64,000 nt of DNA from Elephas maximus indicus (GCF_024166365.1 NC_064839.1:34856378-34920377); one strand, 5' to 3'. Counted from the first letter of the stretch, positions 1 through 11,864 are shown. Notes: generated from the letters alone by a model not told the origin. A program made the numbers and translations.

Positions 1-1011
1 GGCACAGCAGGGTGTATCCAGGCACTTATTGGTGGAGCCAGGGTTGCCGACCCGTGGAGCAGAAGAGATGAGTGCCTTCCGGCTGAGGTTTACTGGTGGC
101 ATGGGGAGATCTTATTGGGAGATCTGAAGAGCTCTGGGACACTTGCCCGAGCAGGGCAGATGCCAGGCCAGCCCAAGAGCCCAAGGGGCCGAGAGGCCAA
201 GGAACGAGGAAGCAGAAGCTGAAGAAATAAGGAACATAGGAAGGAGAGTTGCCTCAGTCTCAAAGGGTAGGTCCATGATCTCTGGGGTCTCAAAAGTTGG
301 AGTCATGGCCTCTGGGGTGTCAAAGGGTGAGGCCACAGCCTCCTGGGTTTCAAAGAATCAGAGCTTCATCAATTCATTTCCAGAGTATGGGGCTGCCTTT
401 CATGAGTACCAACAGGATGGGGCCAGATCTACCGCCCAAAGCTGAGGTGGCAGGGCTGCCATGCACAAGGGGTAGAAGAATGGGGCCTTCCGGGGCTGAG
501 GGGGTAGGGTCACCACTCAGACGGACTAGGAGAATGAGGCTGCCCAAATGCAAGGGAGCAGAGTTGCTGTTCCAGTGGGCCTGGAAAGTGGAGCTGAAGC
601 CCAGGACTAAAGAGCTTCCACCCAGAATCCAAAGAGTATGGCCAACACCCAAAGTCTGGAGAGCAGACTGGCCATTGCTGAAATGGTCTCAGAGAACATT
701 TTCAGAGGATTATTTTCAAGGCTTGAGAGCTAATGTCATATGTTCTGCTGATTTGCTTAGTACCTATTATCCCTTCTTTCCCTCCTATTTCTCTCATTCA
801 TAACGGAAATGTCTACTTTGTGTTAGTTGCCACCACTGTATTTTGGAAGCAGATAATTTATTTGTATTCTAGATTTCACAGATGAAGAGGAATTTTGTCC
901 CAGGATGGAATTTGGACTTGGAGTTGATTTAAGACTTTTGGGATGATATGATGGGGTGAATTTGTTTTACATGTGGCAAGGACATAAATTTTGAAGGACC
1001 AAAGAGTGGAA
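1..1011 (+). mobile_element. MaLR-type endogenous retroviral internal region (3' part)
   Basis: This non-coding stretch ends directly at an LTR that begins TGTTATGG at 1012. Its last 150 bases (fibrous phrases such as 'gaatttgttttacatgtgg' and 'caaggacataaattttgaag') match what I know of the 3' end of MLT1/MST-type MaLR internal sequence. Open frames here are interrupted and show no gag, pol or env domain, as expected for MaLR elements, which do not encode a full retroviral set. The 5' end lies outside the window. Confidence 0.65.
251..360 (+). repeat. Imperfect 30-bp tandem repeat, about 3.7 copies
   Basis: Units start at 251, 281, 311 and 341, exactly 30 bp apart. Each carries a 'tctcaaagggt'/'tgtcaaagggt'-like core followed by a variable half. 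The period keeps the reading frame, so the plus frame reads a repeated V-S-K-x-x motif. It lies inside the MaLR internal region and is probably a feature of that element, not a coding repeat. Confidence 0.7.
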
Positions 1012-1530
1012 TGTTATGGATTGAATTGTGTCCCCCCAAAATGTGTATCAACTTGGCTAGGCCATGATTCCCAGTATTGTGTGGTTGTTCACTATTTTGT
1101 GATCTGATATGACTATCATATATGTTTTAAAACCTAAACTCTATGATGTTAATAAGGCAAAATTAGAGGCAGTTATGTTAATGAGGCAGGACTCAATCTA
1201 TAGGATTAGGTTGTACCTTGAGTCAATCTCTTTTGAAAAAGAAAAGAAAGAAGCAAGCAGAGAGGAAAGGGACCTCATACCACCAAGAAAGAAGCGCTGG
1301 GAGTGGAGCTGATTCGTTGGACCCAGGGTCCTTGCATTAAGCTCCTAGGCCAGGGGAAGACTGATGACAAGGACCTTCCCTCAGAACCTACAGAGAGATA
1401 AAGCCTTACCTTGGAGTTGGTGCCCTGAATTCAAACTTCTAGCCTCCTTGCTGTGAGAGAATAAATTCCTGTTTGTTAAAGCCAAACACCTGTAGTATTT
1501 CTGTTACAGAAGCACAAGATAATTAAGACA
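1012..1530 (+). mobile_element. MaLR-type LTR (3' LTR of the element above)
   Basis: The LTR runs from TGTTATGGATTGAATTG to TAAGACA, with TG...CA-like ends. It contains the polyadenylation signal AATAAA near 1462 followed by 'ttgttaaagcca'. It is clearly related to the better preserved copies at 33,880-34,391 (same strand) and 46,443-46,974 (reverse strand). Confidence 0.8.
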
Positions 1531-4500
1531 GGTGGTAAAGGTTTCCCTGGGGCCATAACTTTGAACTTCCAGGAAGGAGAGGCCCCAGTTTCCTATGGAG
1601 ACCCCATCCTTGGGAGCAGAGAACAGGTGAAACCACATCCTAGTGGAGAGGTTCAAGGTCTCTGCTGATGCCTGCCAAGGAGAAGTTGGAGCTCAGCCTG
1701 TGATCACTGAACTCTTACATCACGTGATCTTTTTCTAGTCATGCACCACCATCTAGACATGTTTCTGTCTGTTAGAATGACCCACTGAAATCTCCATCCA
1801 CAGGTGACTGCAGAGTGGCATTCACTGAAACCAGAGTTCACCCTCAAAGTTGTGTGTGGGGTGGGTAGAAGAGGTAGAGAGAATAGGGGCAGCAGTGGGC
1901 AGGGGTTACAGATTTGTGTAGTGTGGAGGAAGAGGCTCCAATTCCTTTGCCCCCTTGACTGTGAGACCATGAGAGAATCATTACACCTCTGAACTGATTC
2001 TGGAGGCAGCAAATCGAGTGTTTGTGTCTGTGTTCCCTCATCTTCAATGTGGGCCCCATGAAGGTTGAGACGCCAGGCACAGACCCTCTGAATTGTGTTC
2101 AAAAAGACAGATTCGAAGATGTTCCCTCCTGTTTCTCCAACTCAGGCTAGGACTTGTCAGCCGGGGTTTACAATAAGTGAAGCGAGGCTTCTGATTTGGT
2201 CATGAGGAATGTGATTGATTATTTGTTCACTTGCCCCGGGCTTGGGAACTGCTCACAAGTCTCATGAACCACCTGGGGTTTCATTCAGCCTTAGTGTTTC
2301 AGAGCTAAGTGAGCAGTTAGAGGCGTCCATTCAACTTATTGTTTGATGTAAGAGGAAACAGAGACCCAGAAAGGGAGGAAGTACAGCCAGGGCCAAGGTT
2401 GTCCAAATGGGCTCCAAAGGCTCCTGGGAACCTCAGTGCACTGTGAGGGGTTGGGGACACAGTGGTCACTGTTCCCTGCCCTGTGGCACCACTAATGAGG
2501 CCCTCCTGCCCTTCCTTGTCCATTGAGCTGCTGAGATAAAAGCATGCCTGGGTCAGGCCTCGTCAGTGAATGTGGCCTTCAAGTAGGCCAGGCTATTGCA
2601 GAGGTAGCAGTGCAGGGTTGGGAAAGAATTGTTCAAAGTCATCCAGACAAGGAAGGAGAGGAGACCAAGGTCAGGATGGGGGCAGAGGCTGAGGCCACCA
2701 TCCTGGGGCCTGCCCCAGTGCCTAGAGGTAAGGTGTATGATGTGCAGGGCGGTGCCCGGCACAAGGATGGGGAGCCAAGGCTGAAGTTGTTATTCTCAGT
2801 CCAGGGCACTCCCTTAGGGCTTGTTGATAAAGGCCAGAGCCAGGCGGTGAATGGTAGTGCCAGCCTGAGAAACCCAGGAAGGAGGCCCAGTGATGACGTG
2901 TTTGGCCCAAGGCCAGATGGTCTGAGTTGGCTGTCCCTGGGTTCAGGGCATGAATCCCCCCCTCAACAACTAAGGAACTGGAGCCAGAGGGGCACCCCTT
3001 AAGCCTGCAGCCCTGCCAGGAGGCTCACCTGGGGTGGCTGCCACCCCTGCCCTAAGTGAGTGAGGAGGAATGTGGAAGAATGGTGGGACGTGCCCTGGAG
3101 AGGAAGACTGTGGTCTCTGGGCTGTATTTGCATAGCAGACATTCCCCCAGGCCTCCTGGTACCACCTGGGAACTGGAGATGTGGGGTGCACACTCCAGGC
3201 AGCTATGCCTCTGCCCTGAGGCACAAGTCACCCCCACAGATCTTCCTCTAGGCTTTTCTTTACGTCCTCCGAGCCCTGTGTGGGCCCTGCACTGGGAAGA
3301 GGAGATGCCCCCAGCCACCTGCTTAGTGAGTGATGGAAGGGTGGAGCAAGTGCCTAGACAGTCTGCTCAGCCCCTCAGCCCCCAGGCCTCCTGCCTGCTG
3401 CATGTTGGGGAGGATGACCTCAGGCTCCAGCACATCTGGGTAGGTGTGGGGGGCAAAGAGAAGGCTAAATGAGCCACTGACCTTCGCCTTTTCGATGGCC
3501 ACCAAGCACTTCCAGGGTCAAACCTCAGATCCTTTAGATGTGGGCAGACACTGCCCACCCTTCTCTTCTCATGCACTTATATCCCTACAGGTGCCCCTAG
3601 TCCTGTCCCTTGACCATCCCTTTCTCCTTCTCCAGACTGGCCCAGCTCAGTCCCTCCCACCCTGCAGGAAGCTTTCCCTGCTGCACCAGCTCCCAAAGAC
3701 CTCCTGCCTTTGTCTGTAGCTGTTGGAGTCTCCAGCAGGGTGGGGTGGAGCTGGGGTAGGAGGCAGTCAGAGAAGGAAGGTTGGGGGAGAGCAAGGCCCT
3801 GGCCAGCAAGTCTACAGCTGGCTAGCAGCCTGTAATGGGGGCTGGAGGCTGCCAGGATTCCCCAGAAAGGAGGTCAGAGAGGTGGTCACTTCTGAGATCT
3901 GTGCCAGCAGGGGCTGGGCACAGGGATAGACGATCAATGGGAGCCACTGGTCAGAGGGCTGGGCTGGTGGGCCATGCCGGTGCTTGACGGGGGGTACCAG
4001 TTAAAGCCGTGGTCAGTAACTGAGACAAGGAAAGGGGAGGGGCTAGAGTCCTGGGATCTGGGCCTGGGTCTTTCTGGATGGTGGGGTACAGGATAAGGCC
4101 ATACAACTTGCAGCCTCCCTTGGGTCCCCTGGCAGTAGGAGTTGGGAAGTGGGGTAGGGTGATAGGACACTGATCTGAAGTCACTGGGGATCCCATTTGG
4201 GGTGGAGAAGCAGAAATCTCCCTTTGTGGAGCCCAACCATTAAAAGGGGCAGAATCTCTTTCCATCATGACAGGCTCAGAGTGTAGCTCATGGGAGATGA
4301 CCATGGGACCTTTAACTGTATGGGCAACTCCACCCTGTAGTTTACTGCAGTCCTGGACCATAAGTGCCCCCATGTCCTGAGAGGGTCCCGATGAGCAGCT
4401 GGAGGTATTCTCAGCAACGAATATCACAGCTGGCCTGAGTCACCACCCAACTGGCCTGACAGTCACACGTGAGGAACTGAGCCTGGATGGGATGGCAGGC

Positions 4501-4679
4501 ACCACTCAGCTTGAGCAAAATGGTGCTCCTGGCACTGCCTTGAACCTGCCTCCTGCCCCCTGCATTGGCCTCATGGTGGCCTGTGTGAGTCCAGCACTCC
4601 AGGAAGGCTGGCAAGGAAGAAATATCTGGACCTGGAGGCCTGGCCAGCCACACAACACAGGATGCTGGATTCAATACTA
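1531..4679. other. Intergenic DNA, no gene seen
   Basis: I see no splice-bounded conserved exon, RNA gene or clear repeat. Short stretches near 2,330-2,450 resemble a worn MIR in minus orientation. Overlapping open frames on both strands look like chance frames in GC-richer DNA. Confidence 0.5.
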
Positions 4680-5388
4680 ATTACAACCACAATGAGATAC
4701 CACCACACATCTATTAAAATCACTAAAAGAAAAAAAAAGTTGACAATACCAAGTGCTGATCAGGATGTGAAGCAACTGGAACCCTTCATACATTGATGGA
4801 GGGAATGCAAAATGGCACAACCATTTTGGGAAACATTTGGCATCTTATAAACATACACTTACCATACAACCCAGCAATCCCAGTCCTAGATGTTTACCTA
4901 AGAGATGGAAACTTAGGTTCATACAAAACCTGTATACAAACATTTTTATTAGCTTTATTCATAATTGCCCCAAATTAGAAATAACCCAAATGTCCTTTGC
5001 CTGGTAAATGGATAAACAAATGCTGGTACATCCATGCAGTGGAATACTACCCAGTGACGCAAAGGAATGAACTACTGACACGAGCAACAACACAGATGAA
5101 TCCCAAATGTAGTATGCTAAGTCAAAAAAGCTAGACCCAAAAACCTTCATATTTATGATTTCATTCACATTTTGGAAAAAGCAAGACTACAGGGACAGAA
5201 AAGAGATCAGTGGTTGCCAGGGACTAGGAATAGTAATGGGGGGGAAGGGAAAGTTTACTACAAAGAGTACAGGGAATCTTTTGAGGTGATGAAAATATGA
5301 TGATTGCTTCTCAAAACTCATAGAACTATACAAAGGGTGAATTTTACTGTATATAAGTAATACCTCAATAAACCTGACTTTTACAAAA
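4680..5388 (+). mobile_element. L1M-type LINE 3' end (ORF2 end plus 3' UTR)
   Basis: The segment contains the typical end of L1 ORF2 ('aaaccacaatgagatac', 'ccaagtgctg...') and the 3' UTR phrases 'ggaatactac', 'gattccattcacat...' and 'ggtgaattttactgtat', ending with 'cctcaataaa'. It is 5'-truncated and decayed, with no intact frame. Its 3' end was later hit by the SINE at 5,389. Confidence 0.75.
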
Positions 5389-5557
5389 CCAACCAAAACC
5401 AAACCCAGTGCCGTCAAGTCGATTCCGACTCACAGTGACCCTATAGGACAGAGTAGAACTGCCCCATAGGGTTTCCAAGGAGCGCCTGGCAGATTCGAAC
5501 TGCCGACCCTTTGGTTAGCAGCTGTAGCACTTAACCACTGCGCCACCAGGGTTTCCT
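5389..5557 (-). mobile_element. AfroSINE, full length, with 12-bp target-site duplication
   Basis: The tail 'gtgccgtcaagtcgattccg' lies at the left and the tRNA-derived head (reverse complement of 'ccctggtggcgcagtggtt') at the right. The duplication ACTTTTACAAAA is exact at 5,377-5,388 and 5,558-5,569, which fixes both ends. The SINE landed in the A-rich 3' end of an L1M copy. Perfect duplication suggests a fairly recent insertion. Confidence 0.92.
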
Positions 5558-5569
5558 ACTTTTACAAAA

Positions 5570-6083
5570 AGCACGTATTAATCATAACCACTTTTCCTCA
5601 GCACCTAATATTACCATGTACCAGACACTGTGTGTATTTTTTCATTCATATTGTCTCATTTGTTCATCCACTCATTTGATCACTTGCTCAGCAAGCATTT
5701 ATTGAGTAGCTACACCGTGTGCAGTGCCGTGTCCATTTAATCTTCCCTAACACCACCTTCAGACTGAAAGGTTCCTAAATCACGGGGAGAAACCAGCAGG
5801 AAGATGTGGCTGAAGCCCTGCCCTGGGGGGCTGTGGATGAGCTTTAAGGCCCTTTGTTGGGTCATTTCCCCAGGAAAGGGATTCCTAGCTTTGTCAGTCT
5901 CTCAAGGAAATCTGCAACCCAGAAAGGGAGGCCAAAGGGATGGAGCAAAGAGGCTGCTCCCGCCAAGGTGCTGTGTATAGGACACAAGACCAGGTGGCCA
6001 AGCATTGCCCCTCACAGCTCTGAGCATGGAAGCTGGGCTGGGGTGGAGGGTTTGAGACCTCAGGTCACTGAATGCTTTCGATT
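5570..6083. other. Intergenic DNA with a worn L2 fragment
   Basis: About 5,640-5,745 reads 'gcaagcatttattgagtagctac' and resembles the reverse complement of an L2 3' end. The rest, to the SINE at 6,084, shows no gene. Confidence 0.45.
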
Positions 6084-6282
6084 TTCTTGCCGGGTGGTTA
6101 AGCATGTGGCTGCTAACCAAAAGGTTGGCAGTTCAAACCTACCAGCTGCTTCAGGGAGGAAGATGTGGCAGTCTACTTTCTTAAAGATTACAGCCCTAGA
6201 AACCCTATGTGGCAGCCCCATCCTGTAGGGTTGCTATGAGTCAGAATCAACTCAACAGCAAGGGGTTTGGTTTGGTTTGGCT
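6084..6282 (+). mobile_element. AfroSINE, long subtype
   Basis: It has the head 'gtggttaagcatgtggctg', 'aaccaaaaggttggcagttc', the subtype-specific middle 'aagatgtggcagtctacttt' and the tail 'gtcagaatcaactcaacagc'. The middle segment makes it about 200 bp rather than the 150 bp of the short subtype. Confidence 0.9.
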
Positions 6283-6469
6283 TGTGTTCAACTCGGGATC
6301 GTGTCTATATCTGCCTAGCTCAGACAGGAATCTGACTGGCTTCTCTAGTGAGGATTCAAACGTGGGCAATTTCTGGATAAAGCCAGCATGGGGCACACAT
6401 GCAGAGGGACGCTGTACAACAGGGAAAATGAGCAAAGCAGAGCCTCATGTATCAACATGGGTTCATATA

Positions 6470-6812
6470 AAAAATGCAACGTTGAGTGGAAGACAAGTAA
6501 CAAGATGGACAATATATGATTCCATGTAAGCACTTTAAAAAAAAAACACAAAATACTAAGTACCATATTTTGTTGTGGATCTAAATGTAAGTAATAAAAA
6601 TATAAAAACATGAGTAAAAAAGTTAACTTCAGGACTGGAGTTAGCTCTGGAGAACACTGGGGAGGACATGAGCAAAAGCAAAAAAGAAAAAGAAAAAATT
6701 TAAAAAGCAAATACGACAAAATGCTAAATCTTTGTTAAATCTAAGATGTATGAGTGAAACCACAAGTAGTTGTGCTTCATATAGTTTTCTGTACTTTTGT
6801 TTGAAATATTAA
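6470..6812 (+). mobile_element. L1M-type 3' UTR fragment
   Basis: An A-rich stretch with 'gattccatgtaagc', 'ctggagttagctctgg' and an A-rich ending resembles an old L1 3' UTR. No coding frame survives. The exact subfamily cannot be assigned by eye. Confidence 0.5.
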
Positions 6813-6870
6813 AAAACAAGCCAGAAAGCCAGAATCCATAGAGATTCTACAGAGATGGAAAGGAGATTCA

Positions 6871-6937
6871 TAGTTGCCTATAGGGTCGCTATGGGTTGGA
6901 ATCGACTCGACAGCAGTGGGTTTTTGGTTTTGGTTAG
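6871..6937 (+). mobile_element. AfroSINE 3' fragment
   Basis: Only the tail survives: 'cctatagggtcgctatgggt', 'cgactcgacagcagtgggtt' and the T/G-rich end. It sits immediately before the next SINE. Confidence 0.8.
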
Positions 6938-6940
6938 GGC

Positions 6941-7093
6941 TGGAAACTCTGGTGGTATAGTGGTTAAGAGCTATCTATGGCCGCTAACCAAAAGGCTGGC
7001 AGTTGGAATCCACCAGGTGCTCCTTGGAAACCATATGGGGCAGTTCTACTCTGCCCTATAGGGTCACTATGAGTTGCAATGGGTTTGGTTTTA
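6941..7093 (+). mobile_element. AfroSINE, short subtype
   Basis: Head 'ggtggtatagtggttaagag', middle 'caccaggtgctccttggaaa' and tail 'agggtcactatgagttgcaa' are all present. Part of the tail ('tcgactcgacggc') is deleted. Confidence 0.88.
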
Positions 7094-7111
7094 CTGCTGG
7101 GGGTAGGTCGC

Positions 7112-7160
7112 TGGGAGGTGTGGTTTGTGCTGGAAGGCTTGAAAATCTACTTCCCTAAGA
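7112..7160 (+). mobile_element. Left part of an AfroSINE split by an RTE insertion
   Basis: The phrase 'ggaaggcttgaaaatctact' followed by 'tccctaaga' matches the middle of an AfroSINE variant. The element resumes at 8,825 ('ttacagccattgaaaaccc') after the RTE. The RTE duplicated CTTCCCTAAGA (7,150-7,160) as CTTCACTAAGA (8,814-8,824). Confidence 0.7.
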
Positions 7161-8813
7161 CTGTTGTTGTTGTTAGGTGCCGTCGCGTTGGTTCCAACTC
7201 ATAGCAACCCTATGCACAACAGAACGAAACACTGCACAGCCCTGAGCCATCCTTACAATTGTTGTTATGCTTGAGCCCATTGTTGCAGCCACTGTGTCAA
7301 TCCACCTCGTTGAGGGTCTTCCTCTTTTCCACTGACCCTGTACTCTGCCAAGCATGATGTCCTTTTCCAGGGTCTAATCCCTCCTTACAACATGTCCAAA
7401 GTATGTAAGACATAGTCTCACCATCCTTGCTTCTAAGGAGCATTCTGGCTATATTTGTCCTAAGACAGATTTGTTCATTCTTTTGGCAGTCCATGGTATA
7501 TTCAATATTCCTCGCCAACACCACAATTCAAAGGCGTCAATTCTTCTTTGGTCTTCCTTATTCATTGTCCACCTTTCACACGCATATGATGCGACTGACA
7601 ATACCATGGCTTGGGTCAAGTGCACCTTAGTCTTCAAGGTAACATCTTTGCTCTTCAACACTTTCAAGAGGTCCTTGGCAGCAGATTTACCCAATGCAAT
7701 GTGTCTTTGGATTTCTTGACTGTTGCTTCCATGGCTGTTGATTGTGGATCCAAGTAAAATGAAATCCTTGACAACTTCAATCTTTTCTCCATTTATCATG
7801 ATGTTGCTCACTGGTCCAGTTGTGAGGATTTTTGTTTTCTTTATGTTGAGGTGCAATCCATACTGATGGCTGTGGTCTTTGATCTTCTTTAGTAAGTGCT
7901 TCAAGTCCTCTTCACTTTCAGCAAGGAAGGTTGTGTCATCTGCATAACGCGGGTTGTTAATGAGTCTTCCTCCAATCCTCATGCCCCGTTCTTCTTCATA
8001 TAGTCCAGCTTCTCATATTATTTGCTCAGCATACAGATTGAATAAGTATGGTGAAGGAATACAACCCTGATGCACACCTTTCCCGACATTAAACCAATCA
8101 GTATCCCCTTGTTCGGTCAGAACAGCTGCCTCTTGATCTATGTAAAGGTTCCTCATGAGCACAATTAAGTGTTCTGGAATTCCCATTCTTTGCAATGTTA
8201 TCCATAATTTGTTATGATCCACACAGTCGAATGCCTTTGCACAGTCAATAAAACACAGGTAAACATCCTTCTGGTATTCTCTGCTTTCAGCTAGGATCCA
8301 TCTGACATCAGCAATGATATCCCTGGTTCCACATCCTCTTCTGAAACCAGCCTGAATTTCTGGCAGTTCCCTGTCGATATACTGCTGCAGCCACTTTTGA
8401 ATGATCTTCAGCAAAATTTTGCTTGTGTGTGATATTAATGATATTGTTCTCTAATTTCCACATTCGGTTGGATCACCTTTCTTGGGAATAGGCATAAATA
8501 TGGATCTCTTCCAGTCAGTTGGCCAGGAAGCTGTCCTCCATATTTCTTGGCATAGATGAGTGAGCACCTCCAGCGCTGCATCTGTTTGTTGAAACATCTC
8601 AATTGATATTCCATCAATTCCTGGAGCCTTGTTTTTTGCCAATGCCTTCAGAGCAGCTTGGACTTCTTCCTTCAGTACCATCGGTTCCTGATCCTATGCC
8701 ACCTCTTGAAATGGTTGCAAATCGACTAATTCTTTTTGGTATAATGACTCTGTGTATTCCTTCCATCTTCTTTTGATGCTTCCTGTATCATTTAATATTT
8801 TCCCCATAGAAAC
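7161..8813 (-). mobile_element. RTE/BovB-type LINE, 5'-truncated, defective
   Basis: Read on the minus strand this encodes much of an RTE reverse transcriptase. Visible are a segment near 8,451-8,681 (K-A-P-G-I-D-G and I-P-K-K-G-D-P-T-E), the motif A region F-I-D-C-A-K-A-F-D, motif B G-V-H-Q-G-C-I-P-S-P, and the catalytic Y-A-D-D at 7,935-7,946. It ends in a (GTT)n/(AAC)n tail at 7,162. In-frame TAG (after G-N, near 8,450) and TGA (after E-Q-I-I, near 8,010) break the frame. An 11-bp target duplication with one mismatch bounds it. The endonuclease half is absent. Confidence 0.93.
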
Positions 8814-8824
8814 CTTCACTAAGA

Positions 8825-8918
8825 TTACAGCCATTGAAAACCCCGTGGAGCACAGTTCTACTCTGAAACACGAGGGGTCATCATGAGGCAGAATCAGCTG
8901 AGTGACAATGTTTTGTTT
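8825..8918 (+). mobile_element. Right part of the split AfroSINE
   Basis: The segment 'ttacagccattgaaaacccc', 'gcacagttctactctgaaac' and the tail 'gaggcagaatcagctgagtg' completes the element begun at 7,112. The RTE is therefore younger than this SINE. Confidence 0.75.
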
Positions 8919-8924
8919 TGGGGC

Positions 8925-9126
8925 TGGGGACTACAGGGGGATTGAGGGGTGATGGCTAAAGGGTGTGAGGTTTCATTATGGGGTAATGAAATGTTCTAAA
9001 ATTGATTGTGGTGATGGGTGTGCAACTCTGTGAGTATACTGAAAGCCATTGAATTATACACTTTAAATGGGTGAACTGTATGGTATGTGAATTATTTCTC
9101 AATAAAGTTGTTAAAAAAAAAAAAAA
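8925..9126 (+). mobile_element. L1 3' UTR end with poly(A)
   Basis: The common L1 3' UTR ending is present: 'ttgattgtggtgatgggtgt', 'gccattgaattatacacttt', 'ctcaataaagttgtt' and about 14 A. It is heavily 5'-truncated. Confidence 0.8.
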
Positions 9127-9480
9127 GCCGAAAGAGGGGAAATGCTTCCTGTGTCAGCCACTCTAGGTGAAGCCTATGGTCTGTCTGGTCTGAACCTGGC
9201 TCTGTCATGAGTGTCATGGAGCTGTCAGAAGCCCTACAGTCTCCCTGACCTGGGACATGGGGAGCGGCTCTACCAGCCGGGCTCTAGGAGGGAAGCACAG
9301 TCATAGCCTTGGCAGAATGAGGTTAATGAGAATCTGCTCCAGCCTCCAGGGGTTTTGAGCCTTAATTAATACTTGCAGGGCTTTCGGTGATTGTGAAATC
9401 AGAGATTCTGTAAATGTGCACAACAGTGGCCTTATTAGCACCAACCCATTATGCAGGGAAAAGAAGTAACCTTCTTATCT
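9127..9480. other. Intergenic DNA, no gene seen
   Basis: No repeat or exon is recognisable between the L1 poly(A) and the next SINE. Confidence 0.5.
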
Positions 9481-9574
9481 ATGGGTTTCCAAGGAGTGGC
9501 TGGTGGATTCGAACTACCGACCTTTTTTTATCTATTAGCAGCCAAGCTTTTAACCACTGTACCACCAAGACTCC
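9481..9574 (-). mobile_element. AfroSINE 5' part only
   Basis: Reverse complement of the tRNA-derived half: 'ggtttccaaggagtggctgg', 'gattcgaactaccgacc', 'agcttttaaccactgtacca'. The 3' tail half is missing. Confidence 0.82.
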
Positions 9575-10959
9575 ATCACTTACTTAGCTCCCTGGAAAGG
9601 CTGGTCCCAGGGAGTCCAGGGCAGGCTGAGCCTGTCTCTTGTGATCTCTTGTCTCGTTTTGTTGGCCACTGCTTATGGTCCGAATGGTTTGGACCAGGCC
9701 AGGGCTCCAGAGTGGCCGCCCTGAATGGCATATTTAGGTTCCTGATAGACAGCGAGTAGCAGATCCCCACTTTGTCTGAGGAGGGCAATCAGATAAACCC
9801 CCTACAGCAGTCTCAGTGATTGTCCCTCCAGGCCTAAAGAAGGTGAGTGTTTCCTTTTCTACAGACCTCAGGACTACAAGTGAGGGTGCCTGTCACCTCC
9901 TGAGGTGGCCTGCCTTTTCAGTGTTAGTTATATTTCATTAGACTGAGCACAGTCATGCCCTGTAGGGCCCTCGGGGGAGGACTGGCTCTGACCCTTTGCC
10001 CAGTGCTGCCTGGGGGTATGGGACTTCACATTTTGCCTTAGCTAGGATCTTTCCTCCCTGCTGGCTCCATCCTGTCCCCCTCAAGCACCCCTCCCCCAGC
10101 GGGACTTTGGGTTCTTCCCAGGCTGCCTGGCACAGCCTCTCTCCTCCTTTGTTCTGGCACTGTCCTCCCAGGGATGGAGCCTCAGACCATCATCCTTTAG
10201 GCCATCCACTTATAAGCATTTCACACCAATTTCAGAGGCCCTGATCATGCCAGAGGTCTCAATTCCATGTGGAACCCTGACCCTGCCCTGGCAGAAACAT
10301 CGATGCCCATGGACACTGTGGCCATAAACCTATTCGTACCCACAGGGATGGTTCCCTGGCCAAGGAGGTTAGATATAGAGGGAGGCAAAGACCAGGAGCC
10401 AGGCTCTGTGGCCCTGGGTACCCTCAGTCCTGGGGCTGGTGACCCAGGGGACCCTTGAGCTTAGGGACTCTGGAGGCCCATGAACTCGAGGATCTGCAAT
10501 GCAGGGGACCTGGCTCCCATGCCCACTGACTCTGAGGCCTGTGATCATGGGCCAGCTTCTGGTATGTGGCCCTCTCTAACCAACCCCTTGGATGGGTACC
10601 TGTTGCATACATTGCTAAAACACGGCCCAGCATTCCCCCACATTTGATCCTATTTCTGGGGTCTGACCCCAGCTCTGCACATTTCCTTCAGGTATGCTGT
10701 ATCCTAATGGATGCAACTTGTCACTCCTGTCAGATAGCTCTGGAGATTGTGAACATCCTCCTCTGCATCACCCATCCCTCCCTTCCTTTCTCCCTCCTGG
10801 CATCCTGTCACCCTCAAACATAGCCATCCCATTATTTATCTCTTTCCTTATCTGGGGCCTGTCAAACCAGATGGGGCCGAGGTCAGAGCCCTATGTCCCC
10901 CTGTCAGAGACCTCTCTCAGGTCTGATGCAGGTCTCTTCACCCTCTTCACTGGGAAGCA
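9575..10959. other. Intergenic DNA, no gene seen
   Basis: The stretch is moderately GC-rich with several chance open frames. None has codon bias, domain motifs or good splice flanks that I can support. Confidence 0.5.
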
Positions 10960-11190
10960 GTGTGTGTGGTGGTTAGATCAACAGGCACTAGAGACAGCAG
11001 CCCAGGTTCAAACCCTGTTTCCATCTCTTACCTGCTTTTTGACCAAGGGCAAGTTGCTTAACCTCTCTGTGCAAAATAGGGTAATAATAATACTCCTTCA
11101 TAGGGTTGTTGTGAGGATTAAATGAGAGTGTGTGGGAAGTGCTTCTCATGGACCTGGCATAAAGTAAATCCCCAATGAAGGTCAGCTGTC
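10960..11190 (+). mobile_element. MIR
   Basis: The MIR order is clear: 'gtgtggtggttagatc', 'gcccaggttcaaaccctg', 'gggcaagttgcttaacctct', 'aatagggtaataataata', 'catagggttgttgtgagg' and 'cctggcataaagtaaatc'. Confidence 0.9.
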
Positions 11191-11864
11191 AGGGGGTGTT
11201 TAACCCACTGCTCACCAATCTCCGTGAACGTCCGTCATCCACATCCAAGGATGTGTCCTAAGAGGGCGGCCAGGCATCTTGCCCAAGCCCAGGTGACTCT
11301 GGTCCACAGCTTGCTCCCAGGCCTGCCCCCTCCGTGCCCAGCAGAGGAGACACTGTCCACACGGTGGTTGCTGGTCTCGATTCCATGTGGAAGGAACTCT
11401 TCCTGCCCTTGCTGAGCACCCATCCAAAAGTTTGTGCAGCACCCCACCCAGACCCACTAACCACCTCCCCCAAACCCCACCCAGCCATTTCCCAAGGCCC
11501 AAAGTAGGGCTGTGAAGGCTGCTTGATGAGGGGTGCAGGCCTTTGCCTCATCACACCATCCCAGGGTGGCTTGGAGAAGGCTCACTTCCTTCTATTTATA
11601 GTTCAACTTCTCTACCATTATGGTTTCTCTCTAATTTGGAAGCTCTTTTATTATGTTTTCTTTATGTCCTTTTCATGTGGATGAGTGGGAAAATAAATGA
11701 AAGAAAAAATCATGTATGTTGTGGTTAGGAAAAACTACCAGGGGAATGGTAAGCCTCACATCCCTCCCTTGATGGCATGTCTGGGTTGTCTTGGGGAGTC
11801 AGAACCAGGAAGGCCTTTCCTGGCATGGTTCTGGAGTGCCCTTGGGCTGGAGCGGCTGCAGCTG
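11191..11864. other. Intergenic DNA, no gene seen
   Basis: A C/G-rich part (11,210-11,520) is followed by a more AT-rich part. Opposed open frames in the first half are mirror artefacts of the composition. No gene can be supported. Confidence 0.45.

Noticed and set aside
251-360. CRISPR-like regular spacing
   Set aside because: Repeats are contiguous and imperfect, without spacers, in mammalian retroelement DNA.
297-803. 168-codon frame near the window start
   Set aside because: It lies within the MaLR internal region, which is not protein-coding, and includes the 30-bp repeat.
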